Below, piece after piece: positions 25,368 through 36,770 of a stretch of DNA of 64,000 nucleotides (positions within the stretch are counted from its first letter, which is position 1; each line of letters opens with the position of its first letter). The notes beneath the pieces are model-generated. The model had not been told where the DNA came from. It worked only from the letters and a program-made list of their open reading frames with translations, and did no database searches. Both the position numbers and the translations under genes were made by a program. The DNA is taken from positions 744,001 to 808,000 of the forward strand of contig NZ_CP088081.1 of assembly GCF_021049305.1 (NCBI RefSeq), in the 5' to 3' direction. The stretch is from Ideonella dechloratans (GTDB lineage Bacteria > Pseudomonadota > Gammaproteobacteria > Burkholderiales > Burkholderiaceae_C).

Positions 25368-26390
25368 TCAGGCCGCCGAGAGGCTGATCAGCAGGGGGTT
25401 GGAGCGCAGCGTCAGCGGCGCGCCGTCGGCCGGCCGCACCCACGCGCGTTCGGCGTGCAGGGCCCACTGGCCGGGCTGGCTGGTGTCCGGCAGCGGCAGG
25501 GCCAGCAGCGGTGCGCCAGCGGCCTGGTCGGGCCAGATGCCGGGGCTGGCGATGCGGGCCTCGGTGACGGTCGGGTGGTCCACCCAGCCCTGGGTGCGGC
25601 TCCAGTGCTGCCAGTGCAGCGTCACCGGCATGCCGGGCTGGCCGGCCAGCCACAGCCGCGGGGTGAAGGCCGCCAGCGCCGGGCTGCCAACGACGAAGCC
25701 CAGGCTGAGCGCGCACTGCCCGTCCTGCACCCAGGCCAGGGCGGGGGCCCAGTCGGACTGACGCAGGTCCGGCACCATGGCCGGCACGGCGGGGCCGCGG
25801 GCGCTGGGTGTGGTGGCCTCTGCCGTCAGGGGCGCCTGCACCCCCAGGCCCAGGGCGCCAGCCCAGGGGCCGGCCAGGGTGGGCTGGGCCGGGATGACGG
25901 GCAGCAGCGAGACCTCGAACAGCGCCGAGGGGCGGTAGACCGCGTCGCCCTGGGTGGACCAGAGCTGGTTGAGCGCGTCCAGGCCCAGGGGCTGCAGCAT
26001 GACCTGCAGCTGCACGACGGTGTCGTCCACCGGCACCTGCAGCACCGGCTGTTCGTGGGCCAGGCGCAGCACCTCGCCCAGCAGGCGCAGGTCGTTCTCG
26101 CCCTCGCCCACCGAGTCCTCGCCCACCGCGAAGGGGGTGACCAGGCAGAAGCCGCGCACCCAGGCGGTGTCGCCGGGCAGCGTGTCGGGGAAGAGGCCGG
26201 CCGGCTCGAAGCGATAGAAGAACAGGTTGACCTGGTGGTGCGGGCTGCCGTCGCCCGCGGCGCTGGCGGCACCGGCGGGGGTGCCCAGCACCACGTTGAC
26301 CTTGCTGCGGTCCGGGCCGTTGAGCGCGCTGTCCAGGTGGGCGCGCCAGGCCTTGCAGACCAGGGACAGCGGGGAGGTGGCCAGTGCCAT
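25368..26390 (-). CDS. DUF4255/Pvc16-like sheath-terminator protein
   Basis: 340 residues. The N-terminus (PLSLVCKAWRAHLDSALNG, HHQVNLFFYRFEPAGL, GEVLRLAHEQPVL) is the Pvc16/DUF4255 domain, which in PVC/Afp particles caps the tube and sheath and sets their end. The C-terminal ~160 residues are an additional beta-rich Trp-rich domain. The ATG at 26390 is 18 bp after the preceding stop. Good evidence for a complete particle with a cap. Confidence 0.83.
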   Translation of the reverse strand: MALATSPLSLVCKAWRAHLDSALNGPDRSKVNVVLGTPAGAASAAGDGSPHHQVNLFFYRFEPAGLFPDTLPGDTAWVRGFCLVTPFAVGEDSVGEGENDLRLLGEVLRLAHEQPVLQVPVDDTVVQLQVMLQPLGLDALNQLWSTQGDAVYRPSALFEVSLLPVIPAQPTLAGPWAGALGLGVQAPLTAEATTPSARGPAVPAMVPDLRQSDWAPALAWVQDGQCALSLGFVVGSPALAAFTPRLWLAGQPGMPVTLHWQHWSRTQGWVDHPTVTEARIASPGIWPDQAAGAPLLALPLPDTSQPGQWALHAERAWVRPADGAPLTLRSNPLLISLSAA

Positions 26391-26407
26391 CGTCGCGTCC
26401 TCTGCGC

Positions 26408-27448
26408 TCAGAGCCGCCGCAGGTAGTGGCGGCTCAGGTAGGCGCTGTCCACCGCGGGGGCGGGGTTGCGGGCCGGCGCGGGCGGTGCTGGGGCCTGCAC
26501 CGTGATGTCGATGCGGCCGATGTGCAGTGTGGCGGGGGCGGGCGGCGCTGCGCTGCGCGCCGCCGGGGGGAGGGCGGCCGAGGTGGAGGCGGGCTCGGCG
26601 GGTCGCTTGCGGCCCGGCATCGCCGGGAGGCCCGTATGCAGGACGTTCCATGCGGCATGAGCACCGGCCTGCGGGGACGCGTCTGCGTCTGCCGTGGCCA
26701 CGCGTGACGCGCGCGTGGCATCGACCCCACCGAGACCATCGGCGCGATCGGCGAGCAGAGGGCCGTCCCGCCCCTGCTGCAGTTCGGCCCAGGCAGCGCG
26801 GGTGCGCTGCTGCCGTGCCGCGAGCAAGGCCTGCGCGGGCACGGGTGCCGCCGAGGTGGGGGCATCCGGTAGGGCCTCGGATGCCGAATTGAATTCAGAA
26901 GGGGCGCCCCGACCCGGAACCCGGCTCAAGTCCGAGACATCGTGTTCGCTCGACTTCACTGGCGATGCTGCGGTGTCGGAGAGGCTCGTCGACGCAGGGG
27001 AGGCCTCAGACCTCGGACCGGACATCCAAGACGACCGGCGACCGTGGACTGCGGACCCTGCACGGGCATCCGTCACATCAGACTCTCGTGGCAGTGCGGT
27101 CATGCCTGTTGCCAGGTTGCTTTCACTTTGTTCATCCTTCACGGAATGCATTGCAGACCCCGTGGGTGTGCCCACCTCGGTGCCTGCCGACCAGGGGTCG
27201 CCAGTCGGCGGTTTTCCATCCGCCTTCTGGTGTGACGCCTCCCGGAGGTCTGCCGCAGCCACGGCAGCCCCCGCCTTCTGAAACCGGAACACCGTCTGCA
27301 GGCCGCCCTCGGGCGGGGCAGGCGGTTCGAGGGGGGCCTCCTCGGGCGTGTCGCCCTCGGGCAGGGCAGCCGCGCGGCGCAGCCAGCCGCCCCGGTCGGT
27401 GGACAGGGGGCGTCGCGCGTCGCGCAGGGTGTCGTGGAAGAGGCCCAT
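26408..27448 (-). CDS. Low-complexity, probably disordered eCIS-cluster protein
   Basis: 346 residues from the ATG at 27448 (MGLFHDTLRDARRPL). The first ~70 residues are an ordered-looking Arg/Glu segment. The middle (about 75-300) is Ser/Ala/Thr/Pro/Asp-rich without domains. The last ~40 residues contain LHIGRIDITVQAP, a short beta motif recurrent in eCIS-linked proteins as far as I recall, and end in YLSRHYLRRL. Codon choice in the middle (about 26,650-27,250) is less GC-rich than in neighbouring genes, with two GAATTC-like stretches, suggesting weak selection or a distinct origin. Function unknown; a linker or attachment protein is possible. Confidence 0.55.
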   Translation of the reverse strand: MGLFHDTLRDARRPLSTDRGGWLRRAAALPEGDTPEEAPLEPPAPPEGGLQTVFRFQKAGAAVAAADLREASHQKADGKPPTGDPWSAGTEVGTPTGSAMHSVKDEQSESNLATGMTALPRESDVTDARAGSAVHGRRSSWMSGPRSEASPASTSLSDTAASPVKSSEHDVSDLSRVPGRGAPSEFNSASEALPDAPTSAAPVPAQALLAARQQRTRAAWAELQQGRDGPLLADRADGLGGVDATRASRVATADADASPQAGAHAAWNVLHTGLPAMPGRKRPAEPASTSAALPPAARSAAPPAPATLHIGRIDITVQAPAPPAPARNPAPAVDSAYLSRHYLRRL

Positions 27449-27459
27449 GGTGCGTGCCC

Positions 27460-28311
27460 TCAGGCCGACAGGCCCCGGGCCTGGTCGATCAGCTGCAGGT
27501 AGCGCAGGCGGCGCGGCCGGGGCAGGGCCAGGATCTCGGCCTCCGACCAGTGGTAGTGCCAGGCCAGGCGGTGAACCTGCAGCAGCAGGGTGTCGGGGCG
27601 GTGGCGCAGGGCGCCGTAGGGGTCCAGGTCCACCGCATGGGCGGTGCCGCATTCGGGGCAGGCGGCCTGCACCTGCAGCACCAGGGCCGGGGCGATGGCG
27701 TCCAGCGCGGCTTCGACCCGCGCCGCCCAGGCACCGATCTGTGCGGGCTCGCCCAGGGGCAAGGTGTCGGGTGCTTCGGCCAGGCGCTGCAGCAGCCAGG
27801 CCTCGACCGTGTCGTCGGGCTGGTGGGCCAGCTCCGAGAGGTCGGCACCCACCGGCAGGCGAAAGCGCCGCGTCACGCCGTCCTCACCGGCCAGTTCGGC
27901 CCAGGGGTAGCCGGGGCCGGCCTCGGTGACGGGCAGCGTGGCCAGGTCCAGCGCGAAGTCGAAGTGCGCGTCGCAGGCCGGGCAGCGGCTGCTGAGCCAC
28001 TGCGGGGTGGGTGTGCCGAGATCCTCGTCCAGGTGCTGGGCGAGCTGGCGCATCAGGAACTGGCGGTCGGCCAGACACAAGGCCGCCACCCGGTGGGGCT
28101 GGGGCGGTTCTCCCGCCAGCCGGGCCAGGGCCTGGCTCAGCACCGCGGTCACGGCGCCGGGGGTGTCCTGGGCGGCTTCGGTCGCCTCGGCCAGGGCCAG
28201 CTCCAGCGCGCCGGTGAGTGGATGGAAGGCCCAGTCCCGCCGGCGCTGGCCGTGTTCGACCAGCCCGCCGGGCAGCGGCGGGAGGTCGGTGGGGGCAGCC
28301 AGCGCGTTCAT
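27460..28311 (-). CDS. eCIS-cluster protein with two CPxC pairs, putative baseplate/assembly factor
   Basis: 283 residues. Two cysteine pairs, RCPACD (~residue 110) and ACPECG (~residue 215), could bind one zinc. The remainder is helical (LADRQFLMRQLAQHLDED, QVHRLAWHYHWSEAEILAL, RRLRYLQLIDQARG); the C-terminal WSEAEIL segment resembles short proteins that follow tube genes in tail-like clusters, some related to T4 baseplate chaperones. It follows the inner-tube gene by 26 bp. I infer an assembly role; no enzyme motif is visible. Confidence 0.6.
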   Translation of the reverse strand: MNALAAPTDLPPLPGGLVEHGQRRRDWAFHPLTGALELALAEATEAAQDTPGAVTAVLSQALARLAGEPPQPHRVAALCLADRQFLMRQLAQHLDEDLGTPTPQWLSSRCPACDAHFDFALDLATLPVTEAGPGYPWAELAGEDGVTRRFRLPVGADLSELAHQPDDTVEAWLLQRLAEAPDTLPLGEPAQIGAWAARVEAALDAIAPALVLQVQAACPECGTAHAVDLDPYGALRHRPDTLLLQVHRLAWHYHWSEAEILALPRPRRLRYLQLIDQARGLSA

Positions 28312-28337
28312 GGCCAGGGGTGGTCGGCTCCGGGGGC

Positions 28338-28847
28338 TCAGCTCTCGACCGGCTCGCCCACCGCGGTGTCACGCTGCCAGCCTTCGTGCTGCAGCGTGAG
28401 GGTCTGGATGCCGACCGCGTTCATCGCGCCAGCATCCAGCTCGGGCAGGGCCTGGTATTCCGACACCCAGGCGCGGAAGAGCTTGTAGGACAGTGCGACC
28501 TGGCCCTGCAGGTTCAGCACGTTGATGACGATGTCCTTGCGGAAGTTCTTCAGCGACATCGCGGCGTCGCCCTCGATGTTGTTGACCAGGTTGGCCCAGC
28601 CCTCGAACACCGGGTCGTGCGACAGGCCCTGCTCCAGCGTGACGGGCTCGTAGCTGGTGCCGCCGGGCAGGATGCGTTCCTTGCTCGGGTCACCGGCGGT
28701 GCGCCACTTGATGGCCTCGGTCTTGCGCTTGAGCGCGCCCATCTTCTTGAGCCCAGCCACGGGCTTGCCGTCGATGAGGATCTGGAACTTGAAGGTGCGG
28801 TAGGGGTCGTGCCGGTGCGTGTTGACCGGGAACATCGGAGCGGCCAT
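28338..28847 (-). CDS. Inner tube protein of the contractile particle (gp19/Afp1-like)
   Basis: 169 residues, family length 145-170. DPYRTFKFQILIDGKPVAG, MGALKRKTEAIKWRTAGD, PVTLEQGLSHDPVFEGW and the C-terminal YQALPELDAG are hallmarks of the T4 gp19-type tail tube family used by eCIS. It polymerises into the lumen tube carrying cargo. AGGAGACC precedes the ATG. Only one tube gene is present, whereas Afp has two. Confidence 0.93.
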   Translation of the reverse strand: MAAPMFPVNTHRHDPYRTFKFQILIDGKPVAGLKKMGALKRKTEAIKWRTAGDPSKERILPGGTSYEPVTLEQGLSHDPVFEGWANLVNNIEGDAAMSLKNFRKDIVINVLNLQGQVALSYKLFRAWVSEYQALPELDAGAMNAVGIQTLTLQHEGWQRDTAVGEPVES

Positions 28848-28923
28848 GGGAGGGTCTCCTCAGGGAAAGGACGGGACCAGGGGGCTGACGGTGCGGGTGT
28901 GCGGGGGCATGTGGTGGCGTCCC

Positions 28924-30837
28924 TCAGGACTGGCCCACCTTCTGCTGGATGCGTACGATCACGAACTCGGCGGGCTTGAGCGGGGCGAAGCCGACGATGG
29001 CGATGACCATGCCGCGGTCGATGTCGTCCTGGGTCATGGTGTCGCCCAGGCCGCAGCGCACGAAGTAGGCGTCCGAGGCCTTCTGGCCCTGGAAGGCGCC
29101 GGCCCGGAACAGGCCGTCCATGAAGGCGCCGACATTGGCGCGCAGCGAGGACCAGAGCCGGTGGTCGTTGGGCTCGAACACCGCCCACTGGATGCCGTTG
29201 TAGATGCTGCTCTCGATGTAGAGCGCGGTGCGCCGCACCGGCACGTAGCGCCACTCGGGGTTGGCCTTGGTGGACAGGGTGCGGGTGCCCCACAGCACCG
29301 CGCCGTAGCTGGGCAGCTTGCGCAGGCAGTTCACACCCTCGGGGTTGAGCTGGTCCTGCTCGCCGTCCTCGACCTGGAACTCCAGGCCGGCCATGCCGCG
29401 CACGGTCGCCTCCACGCCGGCCGGTGCCTTCCAGACGCCGCGGGTGCCGTCGGTGCGGGCCCAGATGCCGGCGGCAAAAGCTGAGGGCGCGGCCAGCAGC
29501 GTGGTGGGCGCGGTGGGGTGGGTGTCGCGGTTGTAGAAAGGGTTGGCGATGCGCACCCAGGGGTAGTAGAGCGCGGTGTAGGTGGAGGTGGGCGGGCTCA
29601 GGGCCTGCACCTTGCCAGCGGTGTCCAGCTCGGTGCCGGCCGGCGGGTCCACCAGCAGCATGCGGTTGGCCGTGTTTTCACAGTGGGTGATGGCCTGGTC
29701 GATCACCGGGTTGGCGGCGCCGCTGGGGTCCAGCGTCTGGCCGGGCAGCAGCACGATGTTGACGTCGCGCACCTTGGCCAGGCGGGTGAAGAAGCTGGCG
29801 TAGGTGTCGGCCGTGGGGGCGTCGCCGTCGCTGCCCAGCGTGAGCGCCTGCAGCCCGTTGTCGCGCGGCACCACGTCGCGGGCGCCGTGCAGTTCGGTGC
29901 CGCCATTGCCCGTGCCCAGCTTCAGCAGGGTGGCCAGCGGGCCGGGGCGCACCACCACCGCGGAGAAGGCCGTCTTGCTGCCGGAGGCCAGGTGCAGCTT
30001 GTTGTCGCCCCCGAAGGTGCAGGCGAAGCCGGTGTAGGCGCTGCCCAGGGCCAGCACCTTGGTGGTGATGGCCTGGGTCACGTCGCTGGCGCTGCTGTAG
30101 GCGCCGTCGGCCGCCGCGCCCAGCGTGATGGTCTGCGGGCCCAGGTTGTCGATGTTGAGCGTCAGGCTCATCGTGGGCAGCACCGTGGTCCAGTCGAAAC
30201 CGGAGAGGTCGTCGCTGACGCTTTCACCCGCCAGGTAGTAGGTGGCCGGGTTGTTCTGGAGGTCGGTGGCCAGCTCGGCCCGCAGATAGCGCGAGCCGCC
30301 GTTGATCACCACGGGAGCGTAGGCCGGGTCCGAGCTGTCCATCGACAGCGTGCCAAAGCTCTCCAGCAGGCTGTCGGTGTTGCTGGCGCTGTCGTGCAGC
30401 AGCACGTCGAGCTTGAAGCGCACGCCGCTGGCCGCCGGGACGACATGCACCCGCAGTGCATTGCCCCAGACCCCGGCGCTGGTGGCGCTCAGGCTCAGCA
30501 CGTTGGTGGCGGTGGCCGTGCCGCCGCTGCGACCGGGCAGGGTGCCGGCCGGCAGCGCGGCGGTGTGGGCGTTGTCGGCCAGGCGGGCGATGTAGGCGTC
30601 GCGCCCGCCATTGAGGAAGAAGTTGAAGGCGGCGATGGCCAGCGCGTCGGTCTCGCTGTGGATGCCGCCGAACCGGGCCTTGTAGTCGTCCCAGCTGTGC
30701 ACCAGCACCGGCTCGCCGATGGGGCCTTCGGTGGTGCCGCCGATCAGCGCGGCGATCGAGGTGGACACCCCTTCGATCGGCTTGGCGCCGCTGGGGATCT
30801 CTTCCATGTAGACCCCAGGGTGCAGGTAGCTGGGCAT
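28924..30837 (-). CDS. Contractile sheath protein
   Basis: 637 residues. The start SYLHPGVYMEEIPSGAKPI is the canonical sheath N-terminus (linker strand), and the end FVRCGLGDTMTQDDIDRG, then FAPLKPAEFVIVRIQQK, is the canonical C-terminal core of sheath proteins. Between them is a large variable domain of about 300 residues (exposed on the particle). The ATG at 30837 follows AGGAGA. It is the first gene of the 18-gene transcript and the only sheath gene. Contraction drives the inner tube through the target envelope. Confidence 0.94.
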   Translation of the reverse strand: MPSYLHPGVYMEEIPSGAKPIEGVSTSIAALIGGTTEGPIGEPVLVHSWDDYKARFGGIHSETDALAIAAFNFFLNGGRDAYIARLADNAHTAALPAGTLPGRSGGTATATNVLSLSATSAGVWGNALRVHVVPAASGVRFKLDVLLHDSASNTDSLLESFGTLSMDSSDPAYAPVVINGGSRYLRAELATDLQNNPATYYLAGESVSDDLSGFDWTTVLPTMSLTLNIDNLGPQTITLGAAADGAYSSASDVTQAITTKVLALGSAYTGFACTFGGDNKLHLASGSKTAFSAVVVRPGPLATLLKLGTGNGGTELHGARDVVPRDNGLQALTLGSDGDAPTADTYASFFTRLAKVRDVNIVLLPGQTLDPSGAANPVIDQAITHCENTANRMLLVDPPAGTELDTAGKVQALSPPTSTYTALYYPWVRIANPFYNRDTHPTAPTTLLAAPSAFAAGIWARTDGTRGVWKAPAGVEATVRGMAGLEFQVEDGEQDQLNPEGVNCLRKLPSYGAVLWGTRTLSTKANPEWRYVPVRRTALYIESSIYNGIQWAVFEPNDHRLWSSLRANVGAFMDGLFRAGAFQGQKASDAYFVRCGLGDTMTQDDIDRGMVIAIVGFAPLKPAEFVIVRIQQKVGQS

Positions 30838-31156
30838 GCTGTGTCTCCTGGCAATGGGCAGAGCCTCCGGAGGAACCCGGGGCCGTGCTGCGGTGGATCG
30901 GGACGGTGGGTACTGCATGCCGCCAGAAGAACTGCTGGAGCTCGGGCGCATGTGGGAGCTGCGCTCTGCCCGTTCCGGCTGACAGGGAGAGATTAGGTCC
31001 GCCGGGCCTTGCTGTGGTCTACCCCCGCTTGGGGGACTGTCCTGTGTTCAGGGGACAGGTCGCGCATGCTGCGCTGCAGCGTCCTCTCAGCGGGCCATGC
31101 CGGCGGGGTGACAGGCTCGTGTGATGAGCCTGAATGGCTCACCTTCTGTTACCGCT
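30838..31156. promoter_or_regulatory. Upstream region of the eCIS operon, 319 bp without a gene
   Basis: This gap must hold the promoter of the leftward eCIS transcript. No -24/-12 element and no clear -35/-10 pair stands out. It contains paired inverted repeats at 31022-31063 and a 21-codon open frame at 30918-30983, which I do not consider a gene. Confidence 0.5.
31022..31063. repeat. Double inverted repeat upstream of the eCIS operon
   Basis: CCCCC-GCTT-GGGGG (31022-31035) is followed directly by CTGTCC...GGACAG with a 10-base gap. Either could be an operator for the eCIS operon or the transcription end of the histidine-kinase gene on the far side. No T-run. Confidence 0.35.
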
Positions 31157-34662
<3,506 letters not shown>

Positions 34663-34666
<4 letters not shown>

Positions 34667-35490
34667 GGCGCGGTGGGCAGATCCTCTGGACCCAGCCCGA
34701 AGCGGGCCAGCATGGCCAGGTGGGCGGGGCTGCCCAGGTAGCCTGCCAGCGCCTGGTCCACGGCATCGGCCAGGCGGCTGTCGGACTCCCGCAGGGCCAG
34801 GGCCACCTGCTGGGTGGGGGTGCCCGGGCCCATCGCGGGACGGGCCGCCAGGCGACCCTCCGAGGCCAGGGCCATGGCCTGCACCGTGGGCAGGGACAGC
34901 GCCAGGGCGCCGGCCTGACCGAGCAGCACGGCCGTCTGCCCGCTGCGGGCATCGGGCACCGACAGCAGGCTGTCGGCAGGCACCGGGCGTTGGCGGAACA
35001 GGGCTTCCTCGGCCGAGCCCTGCAGCACGGCGATGCGGAAGCTGCTGCTGGGTTGAACCGCCGAATAGTCCAGCGTCAGCGGCCGGCTGGCCTGCGTCAG
35101 CCAACCCGGCCGCACCCTCAGCGTGGGCCGGGTGAAGCGCACCTGCCGGGCACGCTCCGGGGTGATGAACATGCCGGCGGCGATCAGGTCGAAGCGATCG
35201 GCCAGCAGGTCGGGGATCAGGTGGTCGAAGCTGGTGAGGATCCAGGTCGTGCGCAGGCCCAGGCGCTCGGCCACCGCCCGGGCCACCTCGGGCGATTCGC
35301 CGCTGGGCTGGCCCAGCGGGTCCAGCATGGCGTAGGGAGCCTCCAACGCGTAGCCCACCCGCAGGACGCCCGAAGCCTGCACACGCGCCAGGGCGTCGTC
35401 CCGTGAAAAGTGTCGCCACAAGGCCACAGCCGCGCCCCCCGCCAGCAGAGCGGTGGTTCCCAACATGATGTGTCGTCGCGTGCTCGGCAT
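34663..35490 (-). CDS. Periplasmic amino-acid-type binding protein paired with the hybrid kinase
   Basis: 275 residues of the SBP_bac_3 (amino-acid ABC binding) type: [38 protein letters not shown] and a C-terminal [10 protein letters not shown]. The N-terminus [19 protein letters not shown] looks like a twin-arginine or uncleaved signal, placing the protein in the periplasm. No permease or ATPase gene is adjacent; it overlaps the histidine-kinase gene instead. It is therefore probably the ligand-sensing subunit of that kinase, as if an EvgS/BvgS-type sensor had been split. The ligand is unknown. Confidence 0.82.
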
Positions 35491-35851
35491 GAGTGTTCTT
35501 GGCACGGGGTCGGTGCCCTGATCCTGGACCGCGGCGCCCTGGGGTGTGTGGCCGGACCTCGCCCAGGCGCTGGCCCTCGGTGCGAGGCCCTGGGGTTGAG
35601 TCTGGCCTGTCAGGCCCGGCCTGCCGAGGGGGTATCTCCTCTGTCGGGGGGATGAGTTGGGGGCTTCTCGTTCATTTCTGGCGCAAACAGGCCCGAAATT
35701 CCCCTGATCCTGGCTCGGTTTCTGCTTGAACATCGTGGCAGGTGTCACGCCGGGGTGGCCCAGGGGCCACCCTGTGCGGAATGTGGTCAAGCCGACAAGA
35801 GCCCTTGCGCCCGCCCCTGCCTGTGCCCAGCCCGGAGATCGGAGCGCTTCC
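35491..35851. promoter_or_regulatory. Divergent intergenic region, 361 bp without a gene
   Basis: Lies between the leftward binding-protein/kinase pair and the rightward small-protein gene, so it should carry both promoters. I see GGGGGTA-type blocks around 35,625-35,655 and a less GC-rich stretch at 35,665-35,745, but no convincing -35/-10 or -24/-12 element. Confidence 0.45.
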
Positions 35852-36211
35852 ATGTACGCCAAGGCCCTGTTCGACATCGTGCACACCAGCGGGCAGCAAG
35901 CGCTCAAGCTGGTGGTCGCCCTGGAAGGCGGGGCCGACGAGCTCTTCGCCAGCCCCAACACGCTGGCTGCCATCGAGGACCACCTGCTCAACGTGGCCAC
36001 CACCCTGGCCCACCTGCCGCCGGTGGTCCTGCTGCGCCTGCCCCAGGTGGACTGGACCGGCTGGGGTGCGCTGCTGCAGGCCCTGCGCCAGCGCGATCCG
36101 CAGCGCCGCGACATCGTCTGGTACGCCGTCTGCGGCCTGCTGCCGGCCACCCTGGTGTTGCTGGACCAGCTGCGCGCCCAGGAGCCCGACTGGTTCGAAA
36201 TTCAATACTGA
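35852..36211 (+). CDS. Small conserved hypothetical protein
   Basis: 119 residues. The start at 35852 (MYAKALFDIVHTSG) has GGAGATCGGAGC before it; the open frame extends upstream but without coding character. Composition is helical with several Leu/Val-rich helices (LLNVATTLAHLPPVVLLRLP), one Trp-rich loop and an acidic end (EPDWFEIQY). No signal peptide. It runs directly into the GNAT acetyltransferase gene. I do not recognise the family. Confidence 0.6.
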   Translation: MYAKALFDIVHTSGQQALKLVVALEGGADELFASPNTLAAIEDHLLNVATTLAHLPPVVLLRLPQVDWTGWGALLQALRQRDPQRRDIVWYAVCGLLPATLVLLDQLRAQEPDWFEIQY

Positions 36212-36213
36212 CC

Positions 36214-36726
36214 TTGGCGGACGCCGCCCCCGCGATCCCCGCTTGGACGCTGGCGCCGGCGCAGCCGGCCGACCGTGCCGCGCTGGCGGCGCTGATCGAC
36301 ACCGTGCTGGCCGCCAGCCCGGCCCTCACGCGGGCCCAGCAGGCCCTGCTGCGCGCCCATGCCCAGGACCACCTGCACGGCTGGCTGGATGCCGCCCAGG
36401 CCGGCGGGGTCAGCTGCCATCTGCTGGCCCGCGGCCCGCAGGACGAGGCGGTGGGCATGGTGCTGGTGCGCGAGCACTGGCAGCTCTGCAGCCTCTATGT
36501 GGCCCCGGACTGGCAGGGTCGGGGCCTGGGCCGCGCCCTGGTGCAGGCGGCCTGGCGGGCCAGCCACGGCCGCACCGACCGGCCGCTGCTGCGCCTGGTG
36601 GCGGCCCCCGGTGCCGAGGGCTTCTACCGCCACCTGGGCTTCCGGGCCGTGCGCAGCCTGCAGACCCTGCCGGAGGGCTTTGTCGCGATGGGCCTGCCGT
36701 TGGACGGCGACGATCCCTTCACATGA
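36214..36726 (+). CDS. GNAT-family N-acetyltransferase
   Basis: About 170 residues. The acetyl-CoA-binding signature is clear: LYVAPDWQGRGLGRALVQAA (Q/RxxGxG/A type) and the later EGFYRHLGFRAV motif. The substrate cannot be read from the sequence. The start is uncertain: no ATG fits, and I propose the TTG at 36214, 3 bases after the preceding stop, without a good Shine-Dalgarno; coupling to the upstream gene would explain this. Confidence 0.75.
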   Translation: MADAAPAIPAWTLAPAQPADRAALAALIDTVLAASPALTRAQQALLRAHAQDHLHGWLDAAQAGGVSCHLLARGPQDEAVGMVLVREHWQLCSLYVAPDWQGRGLGRALVQAAWRASHGRTDRPLLRLVAAPGAEGFYRHLGFRAVRSLQTLPEGFVAMGLPLDGDDPFT

Positions 36727-36770
36727 ACGTGCGAGACTGACGGCCCGCCACGCCAGCCCGGCGCGGCACC

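Noticed and set aside
6071..30837. Prophage or type VI secretion system
   Set aside because: No capsid, terminase, portal, lysis or integrase genes, no TssJLM membrane complex and no double-AAA ClpV; DUF4157, Pvc16-like and CIS-tube proteins favour eCIS.
30918..30983. 21-codon open frame before the eCIS operon
   Set aside because: Too short, no ribosome-binding site and no recognisable product.
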